64,000 nt of DNA. Origin: Stichopus chloronotus (taxonomy: Eukaryota > Echinodermata > Holothuroidea > Aspidochirotida > Stichopodidae). The DNA is taken from NCBI GenBank assembly GCA_021234535.1, contig CM037840.1:16757415-16821414 (forward strand), given 5' to 3'. Every line of letters starts with the position of its first letter. Within the stretch, counting starts at the first letter, position 1. Below are positions 10,546-21,053 of the stretch, one piece after another. The notes under the pieces were generated by a model that searched no databases, was not told the origin of the DNA, and saw only the letters and a program-made list of their open reading frames with translations. Made by a program: the position numbers and the translations under genes.

Positions 10546-12295
10546 GCATGATATCTTTAGTTAGGGTAACCCTAGGCGTATTTCCATTTGGTCCTTTCAC
10601 GTATACGTCCACGTGTAAAGACCGAAGGTTACAAAAGTTACCTAACGGAGAGGATAACCACGACTCGACTGACGTTAGTTCACACGTTCAATCTCATGCA
10701 CTGGGCCCCGGCCGTGGGCAGTGCAGTACATGCCGTTATGGAATCCAACAATGGGGCAGGAGGTATGTTTTGAAATGAAAATTGAGATTTAATAGATTGT
10801 ATCATTATCCATTTCAAAGGGAGGTCGAAAGTATAGGCTACCTTGCCACAGATGATGTCGTAATGCCACCTCAGTTAGCCCCCAAAGTCAGCGTAAACTG
10901 TACAGTTTTACGCTCTACTAGGATTGTATACAGTAGTGGGGATCCTTTTTGACACTAGTTTGCCGACCTGTGAGAGGGTTTTAGGGGGAGGTTTCTAAGG
11001 GAAAGAGGGCGAGGATTTTTTTTTTCTCACTTTAAGGTTGCCTCGAAGCCATCTTTACCTTCCTTCAGTACTTTGTCCGGCTTTGTGTATCCTGAATCTT
11101 TTGGAAATAACTTTGCTCTTTTAACACAAGTACGGAAAAACGACGTTGCTGGGAGCTCAAAGTACTTCGTAGGCGTGTGAAGACTAGGAGGGTGGCAGGC
11201 AGAAAACATACGTTAGAGTGGAACTGGTGGAATATGCTTCCTACTCTTTCTCCACTCCTTAAGAGCAGAACCATTTATCTCTCCACTCTGTGAGATGGAA
11301 CGAAACCATTTGGATATAAGTTGGACCATTGTAAACAATGTAATTTTTCAAAGACCGCACTAAATTATCAAATATGACTAGACACGACGAATTTACAATG
11401 ACAAAATTTTCTTTGTTTTGAATAGTTGGAATGACACTAAGCACACAATACACAATTCCTTCGCGTCTTTAAACAAGCTTTTTTATGATTGTCCTAAAAT
11501 TTTAAGTCAGTCGACATGTACATCACGGGTACGTTTATAATGGATATTTAATTATTGCAGGGAAAACACCTTACTATGTAAAAAAAAAATGACTGGAAAA
11601 TCAGTTCAACCCTCCTTACATCAGGTTATAAGATAAGCAGAAGGCGGTTAAAAGTGTGTCTGAGAGGTGAGGTCTAACAGAGGAAAAAATAAAAACAAAG
11701 CAAAGATAGGGCAAGGCAGGATGTCACATTACGTTCATATGAAATGGATGAAAGCGTTACACCATCGACAAAAAAAATGTGTCACAGTAGTGCTGAGGGT
11801 AAGACTCATGTATTTTAGGACAGAAAGTAAACAATGCAACACACCCAGAGAGAAGTAATCTTTAGGGATATATTATTTGCATACTGACGCCCCTGCCGTG
11901 TTGAGTACCAGGTAGTTGATGGTGACTGAAAGCCATCCAGTGGTTAGATTGTGGGAATGAAGCGAACACGAAATGTCAAACTTTGGTAACGCTCATTATT
12001 GAGATAACTTTGTGTATGTGTGAAGTGCTGTTTGCATGCTCGTTCAAAGCAAGTGTCGTCGCAATGAACAGTAAAATGCACATTTGAATTGCCAGTGCAA
12101 CAGCATAAAATAGGACAGGCTCGCTACGGGTTACCCTGACTAAATCCAGAGTTCGGTTGACTAATTTGAGGCCAATAGCAAACAATTCCCTCCATATTTT
12201 GTCAGTGGTGCTCTCGGGTCTAATTTTATACACGTCGGTATACTAAACAAAGTTTTACAATACAGAAAAAAATAAATAAAACAAAACAGTAAAAA
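10546..12295. other. Interior of the candidate transposon, no gene recognised
   Basis: An open stretch at about 10588-10762 ends at AGGAG|GTATGT, a donor-like site, but the peptide is not recognisable. T-rich and A-rich runs occur near 11015 and 11580. The rest shows no motif. If the element is real this is its region beyond the 3' end of the transposase gene. Confidence 0.4.
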
Positions 12296-12574
12296 TTACA
12301 AAAGTGCACAAATTTCATGTTTCAAGTGTCGGAACAAGTTAACGGCATCGAAACCATCAGTCGGCATGTTGATATTGTCTCTGATGATGATATCCATGCA
12401 TAATTCATATACGTCTTTGTCACATGGTATAGTGGAACGGAATTCTGCTTGATTGGCACAGGCATCAACGTTATTGGGTCTAGAATGTTGTAGTTTGTTA
12501 GTAGAAGCCCAGAGGCCGCCCACTTGGAACATCTTGTGAGTGTTCCACATTTCAGTCACCTTGTCGCGTTCACA

Positions 12575-13284
12575 CTGTTAAGAAAAAACAGACAGGCTTT
12601 TGTTGTTTGTTTGTTGTTCTCTGATTATATCGCAATAGAAAGATGTCATATCTGGAACCTGTACGTTTGTTTACTTATTTATACATTTTACCTCTCTAAA
12701 TGGTTGATCAATGGGTGGAGGTTGGAGAAAGTTCCAAGTGAACAACTTCATGGGAAAAATTGCAGATAACACACGGATGAAACGCCACTGTTTATTAAAC
12801 AGTGGGGTTTAAAAATGGCCTGTGTTTATGTAGCGCTTACACTGAACGAAGTCAGTCTCAAAGCGCTTTACATTCCATTACCCTTGGTCATAGGTAAATC
12901 ATCCAAGGGACAAATCCTCCTAACGGTGCTTCCCCCATGACGATTCACCTCACGGGTACCCATTTTACCCCTGGGTGGCGCGAGGCAATCGAGATAAGGC
13001 ATCTTGCTCAATGACATAGCACCGTGCGCTCCTGTGATATTGTGTAAAAGACAGACTGTTTGGAACTATCACAAGGTCAATTATCAGAATCAAACAAATG
13101 AAGCGAGAAGCAAATATTTGCATTTCAAACTTGGTTCGCCATGGATTAATTACGCGATTTCTTTTTTTGAAAAGCCAAATTGTAGCGGCCATTAATTTGG
13201 TTGTGCTCAAAAAACTGGAGGGCCCGCGTGCTTCACTTAGGTTTGAAGCGCTGTCTACTACTAGCATTTGAGGCAGTGATTTAC
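12575..13284 (-). other. Intron of the DDE gene containing a dispersed repeat
   Basis: GT at 13284-13283 and AG at 12576-12575 (minus strand) delimit about 710 bp. It contains the repeat at about 12820-13040 in the opposite orientation. Confidence 0.65.
12820..13040 (+). repeat. Dispersed repeat with AAGCGCTTTACA and CCCATTTTACCCCTGGGTGG motifs
   Basis: The order GTAGCGCTTAC, AAGCGCTTTACATTCC, GGGTACCCATTTTACCCC, TGGGTGGCGCGAGGCAA, then TGCTCAATGACATAGCACCGTG resembles a SINE-like or short element that I remember from many marine animal genomes. The boundaries are uncertain, and I see no tRNA-like box that would class it. Confidence 0.45.
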
Positions 13285-14130
13285 CTGAATCAATCCCATG
13301 AAGCAGAATTGAACAAGGCTTTTGTCGAGTAGATCCCCTGTAAAATCCCGAAACAGGTCCATCCAAAGCTGCACACACTCCTTTCTCAAGAATCCCCAGA
13401 AGGCTTCTATCCGTTGATTCGCGATGCCTTGTTCCTCCAATGTACGGCCTTTCTGTTGGACCGTCGGGTCGAAGAAATTCTTAAAACTCACGTATACATG
13501 TGTTTTCTGTACCCAGGTCAGCTCTGACGACGCATGGACATCCTCCGTTTTCTCTCAACGCCTCAATAAAATATCCTCCAAAAAAGTTTTCTTGAGTAAC
13601 CATCTAAGCAACAACTTAAACCGAAAGGCTTAAGTTTACCATAGCCGTCAACGTGCCATACATAATTTGACCCCTTGGAATAGTATGCCCGCCTCCTAAG
13701 AACTCTACCTTTTCTGGAATCCACCCCTTCGAGGTCTAATTCCTATCAACTGCTGTGATATGTAACTGGTAACATCTGCTAAGTCGCTGTACTGTCTACG
13801 ATACAGCTGTAAGCTTTTCAACCGGCTCTTAAGATGCCTTCCACTAATGATTATGTTATGTCGCTGGGCGAGCGTAAGTAAAATGTCTTTGTATTTCATA
13901 TCCAGTACAATTTCATTAGTGTGTCACTATCAGCCATCTTCCCTTGCCTTTAAGCTTGAGCTTCGTAATGAGACTGATAATAATTCGGGATAAACAGGAA
14001 GCAAACAAGTCCAAGACTTGCGAACCCGGCTATTTCTTTCTGAAAACCTCATGTCTAGCTTCTTACCAGATGGATCCGATTTTCTTTTCAACTGAATATA
14101 AAGGAAAATGAACAAATTTATGAAACCAGA

Positions 14131-15463
14131 AAGCCAAAAGGCTTTGTGATTCCTTGCCACATGGTTATATTATAACAAGCATGAATTATTCACATGACAA
14201 GTATGAGATCAACTGGAGTTACTGGTCTTGAAACACCACATTAATAAGCCTTTAACCCAAATAACCTTTATTTTGGTGACCTCAAATGACATTTGACGTC
14301 CACTAAAAGCAATAGGGATCACCTACCCTGTATGGGGAACCTACACATCAAGTATGACATCAGTTAACATTACTCTTCTGGAGATAATGTGCTAGAAAAT
14401 TTTCACCTCGGGGACCTCAAACGACCTTTGACCTCCTCAAAAACAATAGGAGTCATCTACTCAATATGACTAACCCACACACCAAGTATGACATCAGTCA
14501 CACTTACCCTTCCAGAGATACTGTGTTTACAATGTGTTTACAGTTTGACTCAGGGTGACCTCAAGTGACCTTCATTTCCACCAAAAACAATAGGGATCAT
14601 CTACTCAATATGACCAACAAACACACCAAGTATGGCATCAGTCGCAGTTACCGTTCTTGAGATATCATGTTTACAAGGTTTTCACATTTTGACCTCCATT
14701 GACCTCCACCAAAAGCAATAGGGATCATCTACTTCATATGACCAACCCACACAGTAAGTATGACATCAGTCACAGTTACTCTTCTGCAGATACTGTTTAC
14801 AAGGTTTTTCCAGTTTGACCTCCATTGACCTCAAATGACCTTTGACCTCCACTAAAAGCAATAGGGATCATCTACTCAATATGACTAACCCACACACCAG
14901 GTATGACATCAGACACAGTTACCGTTCTTGAGTTATCGTGTTTGCAAGGTTTCACATTTTGACCTCTGGTGACCTCAAATGACCTTTGACCTCCACTAAA
15001 AACAATAGGGATCATCTACCCAATATGACCAACCCACACACTAAGTATGACATCAGTCACAGCTACCGTTCTTGAGATATCGTGTTTACAAGGTTTTTCC
15101 AGTTTGACGTCCGTTGACCTCAAATGACCTTTGACCGCCACTAAAAACAATAGGGATCATCTACTCAATATGAACAACCCACACACTAAGTATGACATCA
15201 GTCACAGTTACCGTTCTTGAGATATCGTGTTTACAAGGTTTTCACATTTTGACCTCTGGTGACCCCAAATGACCTTTGACCTCCACCAAAAACAATAGGG
15301 ATCATCTACTCAATATGACCAACCCACACACTAAGTATGACATCAGTCACAGTTACCGTTCTTGAGATATCGTGTTTACAAGAAGTGTCACATACACACA
15401 CACACACATACACACACACGACATCACCATCGCATAGATTCCTTCTGCCTTCGGCAAGGAATC
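14131..15463 (+). repeat. Hairpin-ended repeat, expanded copy: about eight tandem units with DR1 motifs
   Basis: The copy starts AAGCCAAAAGGCTTTGTGATTCC and ends GATTCCTTCTGCCTTCGGC with AAGGAATC, like the 617 bp copy at 5255. The anchor AATAGG(G/A)(A/G)TCA occurs at about 14310, 14447, 14587, 14718, 14861, 15005, 15147 and 15293, a period of 128-147 bp. The later units are most alike, which suggests recent expansion. Perfect TGACCTTTGACCT (direct repeat of the nuclear receptor half-site spaced by 1) lies at 14836-14848, 14980-14992 and 15270-15282, with one-base variants at about 14425 and 15125. Most are preceded by TGACCTCAAA, giving a second half-site at a 4 bp spacing. Confidence 0.85.
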
Positions 15464-16414
15464 AAAAATTAACCCAATTTTACTATCAAGAGTGAAAACA
15501 GGGTATGTTGTTGTTAAAGGCTTCTTCGTCCTTGCAAAGACACCCAGTAAGATATTGTCCCAAACGTTGGTTGCACCCTAAAAATCCACGTCCCCGTGAG
15601 AGATACTACGGTATAGATGTCAAATTTGGGGGGCTAAAGGCTACAACCCGGGAGAGATCGTGTAAATCTTGAGAAAAATGAGACAGATTTTTTTTTTACG
15701 TTGCACAATTGGATATAAGCCCCTCGAAATACCGTTCCTCACGCCCTGACGCCCAGGGGACTTGACGTCACCATCTTTGCAACCTGCAGACCCTAACATT
15801 ATAGATATGTCGTCAGTGGAATAAAGCTAGACACCACAGGTAAAACTTTTTACATGTAACAAGAGGCTCTAACATTGCATTTAGTAAACGAACGTCCAAA
15901 TAACAAGACAGTTGGTCATTTACACTTCCAAGGCCCTGCATGGAAAGAATGGGCCAGTTGCCATAGCAAGGAAGCAAAGGGGTGTTATCATACCAAGCAA
16001 CCCATGGAAATGTATTTTACAGTAAATATGAACCTTTCCATTTAGCGTGTTCATTAACATTCTTCGTCAAAGGTAATGCAACACAGCACTGTAAAGTGTA
16101 GTCTCTGGTATACACTGGTATACGTAAGCCTAGCATTTTTAAGTTCACTGAAAAGTAAAGTCTGGCCTCTGACATTGGACAACTTAGGCATTGAAGCCTA
16201 AGCTATGTTATATCAAGCATATACTACACGAGTCTTTAACGTTTAAACAGGCTGTTATGTCGAAAGTTGTTGCTTAAGAAATACCTACATTTTTGGCATG
16301 TGAGCGTGAGTTCCGTCACACAAATGTAAGAAGACGCAATACATGGAAGGCAGAACTGATCGTAAACACCGCACAACCACATACGAAACGCACAGATTCA
16401 GCCCACGTGGTTTT
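15464..16414. other. No recognised feature inside the candidate transposon
   Basis: No coding motif on either strand. A T run lies near 15690. Confidence 0.4.
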
Positions 16415-16496
16415 TGGATAAATATCTCGAGTTGCTTTGATTATCTCGAGATGTTTCATTATCTCGAGGTAAAATATTTTCACAGGTCACTTCCCG
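16415..16496 (-). repeat. Right terminal inverted repeat plus CTCGAG palindrome units
   Basis: Units TATCTCGAGTTGCTTTGAT, TATCTCGAGATGTTTCAT and TATCTCGAGGTAAAATATTT run into TCACAGGTCACTTCCCG. Read on the minus strand this repeats the left end. Confidence 0.7.
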
Positions 16497-17572
16497 CAAC
16501 CAAAAGAAAAAAGTTCATTAGTTCATGATAAAGCATTGGAGAAAACTGGAAAGAGGCATCATCACCTTTTATGTTGTCTTTCCATGCAAAAAAATTCTGT
16601 TGACTATAGAGTTAGGAACACTTAACTGGGGATGGAAAAAGATTTGACAAGGAGATTACCACTGCTGATGCAATGGTTTTAATACGTGTTTAGTAATTCG
16701 AGTGCACATGTTACGACAAATCGTCATGATGACAAAGCAATTTGCACATACATTTTTACCTTTTTTTGGAATGAACAGTTTCAAGTCTTTGTGTGTGGGC
16801 AATCATTTAGTTGGGATAATTCAAAAAAAGAATGTGTCATTCAAACTGCTTGTACTCTCAATAGAAGTGCTGCCCTGTAGAAAGCAGGATATGAAGTTTT
16901 AAAACAATGTCCACTTGAGTGTATGAAACTGAGTTATCATGAACATTAATGTGGTCATTGTGTCCAACATGCAAAATCTGTAATGTAATTCGCAAATTCA
17001 ATTTGAAACTTTGTTTGCATTACATATGCACACAGGTTAATTGAAAATTTTATATCAAAAGTGTTGGGAGAAAGTATATCATTTTGTGTGAATTGCTCTG
17101 CAAAGGTGTCTGTGAAATTTCATCTTTGGAAATTTTGCTGTGGTAATGCTGAAAGGGTAGTTTAAGGGGAGGCTCTGGTTTGGAATGTTTTTTTCTTCTG
17201 CAACAACCTAAAATTTGCGAAATTTTGTTTGGACACTGATGAATTAAACCTATTTTTTCAGAAATTTGGAATGTTTCCATATTAATTAGAGCTCATTTAC
17301 ATAATTAATGAGCAAACTTGAGAAAAGCATATCTCCTGACTGGGACAGCTTGTGACAATATCTAAAGAGTGACACTAACCATTATGCAGTGACTTGATTT
17401 ATTAATTGTTCATGTACGTAATTAAAAATAAGATGTGTAGAATGTCAGTATCTGGGCAATTGCATAGTAGCCCTCCTGTCCAAAGTTCAAGCACTTTTGT
17501 TGCCCAATCGTCTGTTATGGGATTTGAACAATGAAGTAAGTTTGCAGTGACAGTGAACGAAAGAATTATTCA
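16497..17572. other. No recognised feature
   Basis: AT-rich; overlapping short frames at 16343-16900 and 17050-17280 lack motifs. Confidence 0.4.
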
Positions 17573-18975
17573 AATATTCTGCGTCGATGGTCCAGGAAGA
17601 GTTTCAACTTCATGAAACTCCCCAGAAGCACACTGCAAGCCCTCGTTTTGCTTCCAAGCATCCTGCTGCTTCAACTCACCAAACGCTTTGACTTTTCTCT
17701 CACGTTTTGCCACTTCTGTTGACATTTTATGAGACTGTCTTTCGCGTTTCTTGTCTTTCGATTTTGTCAAGGTAAGTGCTTCTTGACCAAATGTCAGCTT
17801 CAACTTGCCCATCAACCTAAGTGTGCATGTCGCACCCTCATTGAAGTCCTGCACCCCCATGCTTGCAGTACTCTTCACTACTAGCTGTGACACAAAAGTA
17901 GTCTTTGGTCACATTTTCCATATTAGGGCATTTAGAGACTCCTTTGCGTTTTGCGTCTTTTTCAGCATGCACCTCTTCAAAACATATTAGAAAGTCGATG
18001 GAATAACGGCAGTACTTTTTCCGTAATGTCTTTTGGGAGTGGCTGATGACTTTTAGGAGCAGCACAACTTCCACCAGATCACAAAGCTTTCTGGTAAAAA
18101 CACCAGGAATCTTCTCCTGGTGGACATCGCTGATGCAGAGGATTTGCATCAGTACTAGAACTGTGCATCATAATTGCAAAAATTGATCTCTGCATGTCTT
18201 CAACAGTAGCGCTCTGCGTAATTGCGTTACGATAGTATGAGCCTTATTTCTTCATACGCACTTGTGTGAGCTTCCCACATCCTCCTGTACCTTTTTTCTG
18301 ATCCACAAACTTCTTCAGTGCTGTATACATCCGTTTGTTAATGTGGTGCACACACTCCTTCCATTGACCCTGCCGAACCTTGGTGATTCACTTCACACTC
18401 TTGTTTGTGACCGTCATACCAGATTTGATATTCTGGGCTATCTTCACCGAGCCTAGCCTTTCCATCAGCACACGAGAAACAACAGTTACTCAACACCTCA
18501 TAATCAATCACATCACCAGTCAATAAATCAATTACTGCAAATACTGCGTGATGCGATGTATGCCCCCGTTTGCGCCACGTCCCATCATATGCTTTCCGCA
18601 CGAATCAAGTGTTCACCTACTGAAGAAGAGGCAGCGGTTGTAACATATCTCGATGATGTATAATATGTCTCATTTGTGATACCTGGTGAATCAAAAATAC
18701 TGCAAAACTCCTGAACTCGTTCATAAGGTTTCCAGACATGCATTACAAGTTACTTCAATGAAACGGGACAGTCCCATCCTTTTACTTTTAACCGTGTTCC
18801 AACTGATGTGACGTGATTGACAAGCACTACAGGAACACAGTTTTACGACACTGTCTACTGCTGACCTATGAAGGAAGTACTGGTTTTCATCAGTTATATT
18901 GAGACTGTCAACTTCAAAACTACGTCGTTTCCTTTCCTGTGCCGGTTTGAGTGCTCCCGCACTGGGTACAAAATC
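17573..18975 (-). pseudogene. Mutator-like transposase relic (copy 1)
   Basis: On the minus strand: FEVDSLN and a cysteine pair region (CSCSACQSR) near 18900; then AYDGTWRKRGHTSHHAVFAV, LLTGDVIDYEVLS, CCFSC, YDGHKQECEVNHQGSAGSME (18601-18338), which is the transposase-like core of the animal 'Mutator-like transposase' family; then KRMYTALKKFV, YYRNAITQ, IFAIMMHSSS, CPPGEDSWCFY; and a C-terminal end with SMGVQDFNEGATCTLRLMG and a charged KSKDKKRERQ stretch to about 17573. The frames change at least four times and there are internal stops. The segment carrying NRR...MNMPPPM in copy 2 (52 kb) is missing here, so this copy also has a deletion before the DGTW motif. Confidence 0.75.
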
Positions 18976-19019
18976 TGAGGAAAAGCTGTCTACAATAAGT
19001 ATAATATCACAACAAGAAT

Positions 19020-20530
19020 CAATCTGATAAAATTAGGGCCATGCCTGGTTTATAAGACATGCCATTAAATGTTACAATGTGTCCAACTTGGACAGTGTTT
19101 TCAACAGTCATCTCAACATCGGGTTTGAGAAAGTTTGGTGCTTCTGGAAAGCATTCTCGAAACCAACAGTGGTGCTCTTGTGTGAGTGAATCTAGACATG
19201 CTACCATAGACATGTTAAATTTTGGAGCAAACACAATGTCAATGATAGCTTTTAATTTCAAGAAAATAACAAAAAATATCAGAGGCAAATGACAAAATAA
19301 TGTCCATATACGACCAGCATTTGCTTTACAGTACAATCCAAGTGGACCTCAACGGGTTTATTCCTTCAATTGACCCCTCTGCGACTAACGCTTTTAAAAG
19401 CAGTTGCATTTCATATGGTGCAACCCCCTCTAAGATGTCATGCATGATATCTGGGGGTGAGCAATCCATGACATGAAAGTACTGACGATCATTCAGCGGA
19501 CACTGGCGGTAGACACCGTATGATGAACCAAGGGCTGGATGGGACCCTGCTTGTGTTTACAAAGTCTGTCATATTGAAATCAAAATCTGCAAATGCGATG
19601 GGAAGGTCTTCCACTAAAAGATTCTGAGAAACCCATCAAGTAGTGCATTCCTAAATTATCCCCCACCAAGAGCGTCCCAAGAAATGTTTCATTGTTTACA
19701 GTAACTCCCACATATCCAAGGGTGTGCAAATGTACAATAAGAGGGAGTAACACTTTACTTGGGCCAAAATCTCTGAGATCATTTTCTGTACATAACATGG
19801 CTAGATGAATTGTATGGAGTGCTGATCTTTTAAACGCAGGTACATGAAGCAACTGAAAGTAGAAAGCACTCAATTTATGAACTTTTCTGTGACAACCCAA
19901 GGGATTCACGACCTCTACATCGTCATAAAATAAAAGGATTTCAATGCAATGCCTTTCTTCAGAAAAGAATCTGTTTCTCTGAAACACCAGCCCATCAGTA
20001 AAGTCAGTGTATACATCAGGAATCTTTTCTGCAGGATGTAAGACACAGTCAAGTACATCATTCTTTTAAAGCAATTTTGATAACACCTTTAGAATTGGTA
20101 CGTATTGGAAAGTTCTTTCAGTGCCACCTTCACTTTCACCAAGTATATATGTCTGGGGTTTTATGAATAGTGTTTAACTTATTGTACGCACTAGTTGCCC
20201 CTTGTGACTGAAATGTTTCTTGAACTTCTACTATAACAGTTATGTGCCACTGTGTATCGGAGTCTGTAGGTTTCTTGCAGTTTTATTGGAAAGTAGTTTT
20301 CAGTACAATCTGGTGACGCATTTACTACACAAGGAATGTCGTTCTGAGTATCATCATCATGCAGTACTTGCTGTATCCAGTCCTGTTTAAGATCATTTGT
20401 ATTAAATCCGGCATGATTTCGAGTTATGTGAGAACGGAGCGAGTTTGATACTGAAACAATGTGTTCCTGTAAATGGGGCACTACATAGGTTGTGTTACTC
20501 AAATTTGTCCAAAAATGAGGGCATGTCAAG
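19020..20530 (-). pseudogene. Relic of the 'MHDILEGV' family (large transposon-associated protein)
   Basis: On the minus strand: an N-terminal part with CPHF and SHITRNHAG (zinc-finger-like) to about 20191; a conserved block ILLFYDDVEVVNPLG, KVHKLSAFYFQLL, GTLLVGDNLGMHYLMGFSES (19987-19580); then YGVYRQCPLNDRQYFHVMD, PPDIMHDILEGVAPYEMQLL (about 19500-19350); and IWTLFCHLPLIF, FAPKFNMSMV, ECFPEAPNFLKP (19336-19019). The order matches a family that I know as uncharacterised proteins in fish and invertebrates, often in repeated copies. The frames are broken and a piece after FLKP is lost. Its function is not known to me. It lies directly upstream of Mutator-like copy 1 in the same orientation. 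Confidence 0.65.
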
Positions 20531-21053
20531 ATAAATGTATTGAATCATCATTTGTTTCCTTCAAAACTTCATGGTAAATTTAGTGATATCGTTTTTATAA
20601 TTTCCAAATCTTCGGTAGGTTGCTGGGTTGCTGGAATGTGTGATATGCAGGTGATTAAGAATTAGATCAAATGAAACTGACTGAAATTCTCCACAGGTTG
20701 GGATTACGCAAAATCCACCGGTGAACTGCAAACACACAAAGACACACCCACCTATGTAAAGCCTTGATCAGCGAAGAGAAGCACTAGTTCATTGCAGTTC
20801 CAAGGAGATGTTTGATCTTATTGTTCAGGGTGCCACAATGGACAAGTGGAATCAATATTTCCCTAGCCATCTATTTCCAAATCACCTACATTTTTAATGG
20901 AATATAGATACACCGTGTATCTGAAGTAGGTCTAGGTCTAATGGCAATTCTGTGTACAGTAAATTGACACTTCTGCAATTTTATATTACTACTGCAAATA
21001 AATTTCGAGAGATGCAATGTCAATAATTGTAACATAAAATTCCAGTAAAGACC
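20531..21053. other. No recognised feature
   Basis: Intergenic sequence between two divergently oriented relics. Nothing recognisable. Confidence 0.4.

Larger units (their letters stand above)
12296..13899 (-). pseudogene. Integrase-core (rve-like DDE) transposase, two exons, damaged
   Basis: Reading on the minus strand: an N-terminal helical part (MKYKDILLTLAQRHNIIISG, then HLKSRLKSLQL), a gap of perhaps 50 residues against the family, then YVWHVDGYGKLKPFG (first Asp), VVRADLGTENT (second Asp) and GIANQRIEAFWGFLRK (Glu), so the DDE triad is present. Exon 1 ends CFMGLIQ|GTAAAT at 13285; exon 2 starts after TTAACAG at 12574 with ERDKVTEMWNTHK, joining exactly where related proteins continue, and runs to a stop at 12296 after a tail containing NMPTDGFDAVNLF. 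At least three frameshifts or stops occur in exon 1. From memory this is a widespread animal family with an 'integrase core domain', distinct from gypsy integrase. Confidence 0.75.
10423..16496. mobile_element. Candidate 6.1 kb DNA transposon with 26 bp inverted ends and a DDE gene
   Basis: 10423-10448 (CGGGAAGTGAC...) and the reverse complement of 16471-16496 match at 25 of 26 positions. Just inside each end are tandem units of about 17-18 bp built on the palindrome TATCTCGAGATAA (four to five on the left, three on the right), the kind of subterminal repeat that transposases bind. The interval holds an integrase-core DDE gene (12296-13899, minus) and a nested hairpin-ended repeat (14131-15463). 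I see no clear target-site duplication outside the ends (GAGCC left, CAACC right), so the two ends could instead be independent short elements. Confidence 0.5.

Noticed and set aside
10418..16501. Target-site duplication for the candidate 6.1 kb transposon
   Set aside because: The bases outside the inverted ends (GAGCC and CAACC) do not match at any offset I tried, so I did not claim a duplication.
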